Source of the DNA: Candidatus Tenderia sp.
Lineage (GTDB): Bacteria; Pseudomonadota; Gammaproteobacteria; Tenderiales; Tenderiaceae
Reading direction: 5' to 3'
DNA: 5,735 bases
NCBI GenBank assembly: GCA_030148045.1
Contig: JASBUE010000143.1
Span: 1 to 5,735 of the forward strand
The first letter of the stretch is position 1, and each line of letters starts with the position of its first letter. The notes beneath the pieces are model-generated. The model was not told the origin of the DNA and searched no databases. It saw only the letters and a program-made list of their open reading frames with translations. Of the stretch, positions 5,645 to 5,735 are shown one piece after another. Position numbers and translations under genes: made by a program.

Positions 5645-5735
5645 ATGGAACAGCGAATCCTCTTTGCTTCGATACTACTCACGCTCAGCAGCTCAGCCTG
5701 GCCCGGCAATTTGGATGAGGTCAAACAGCTCATAG
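5645..5735 (+). CDS. Start of a secreted protein of unknown function (3' end outside window)
   Basis: Only 30 codons are visible and the frame is open to the edge. The N terminus MEQRILFASILLTLSSSAWPG looks like a signal peptide: a short charged start, a hydrophobic Leu/Ile core, and small residues near a probable cleavage site around residues 18-21. Then follows NLDEVKQLI, too short to assign a family. CAGGG (5637-5641) lies 3 nt before the ATG, an acceptable though tight ribosome binding site, and a promoter is predicted just upstream. No in-frame ATG, GTG or TTG lies between the upstream in-frame stop at 5609 and this ATG. It follows the SH3-protein gene by 96 nt on the same strand, so an envelope-related role is possible but not shown. 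Confidence 0.65.
   Translation, partial: MEQRILFASILLTLSSSAWPGNLDEVKQLI

Noticed and set aside
5545..5733. A 62-codon minus-strand frame at the right edge
   Set aside because: It opposes the promoter and signal peptide of the gene at 5645 and has no recognisable features.
1..5735. Mobile element, CRISPR array, tRNA/rRNA, toxin-antitoxin or defence system
   Set aside because: I saw no terminal inverted repeats, transposase or integrase motifs, regularly spaced repeats, cloverleaf-like sequence or defence-protein motifs. All main genes have ordinary chromosomal identities.

Overview
The window reads as ordinary housekeeping chromosome from a gammaproteobacterium. Coding regions are GC-rich, intergenic spacers are AT-richer, and the gene order tyrS / M23 peptidase / anmK / erpA / bactofilin is one I recall, unchecked, from Pseudomonas-like genomes. 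Nothing points to a mobile element: there are no transposase, integrase, CRISPR, tRNA or rRNA signals. The genus cannot be named from this sequence.

Layout, left to right. Positions 1-1104 (minus) hold a tyrosyl-tRNA synthetase cut off by the window edge inside its C-terminal S4 domain. A 185-nt divergent promoter region separates it from a plus-strand pair: a membrane-anchored M23 (MepM-like) peptidoglycan endopeptidase (1290-2648) and, 6 nt later, anhydro-N-acetylmuramic acid kinase anmK (2655-3767). The anmK stop codon runs into a hairpin terminator that mainly serves the convergent erpA. On the minus strand lie the bactofilin gene (4280-4702) and, downstream of it, the A-type Fe-S carrier erpA (3826-4185), which has its own -10 box. 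A 285-nt divergent spacer with two GC-rich inverted repeats precedes a plus-strand YgiM-type SH3 / coiled-coil / membrane-anchor protein (4988-5548). A new secreted-protein gene starts at 5645 behind a recognisable promoter and runs off the right edge.

How it fits together. Three of the seven genes concern the cell wall: the M23 enzyme opens peptide cross-links, AnmK recycles anhydroMurNAc released by wall turnover, and bactofilin forms a membrane-associated scaffold that in other bacteria positions M23 enzymes. The SH3-domain membrane protein may also act at the envelope. TyrS and ErpA are essential-type housekeeping functions. I see no strong candidate for a wholly new system. The points most worth checking are the M23/anmK/bactofilin association, the Gly-to-Cys change in a conserved AnmK motif, the anmK start that lacks a Shine-Dalgarno and sits next to CCTCC, and the structured spacer upstream of the SH3 gene.
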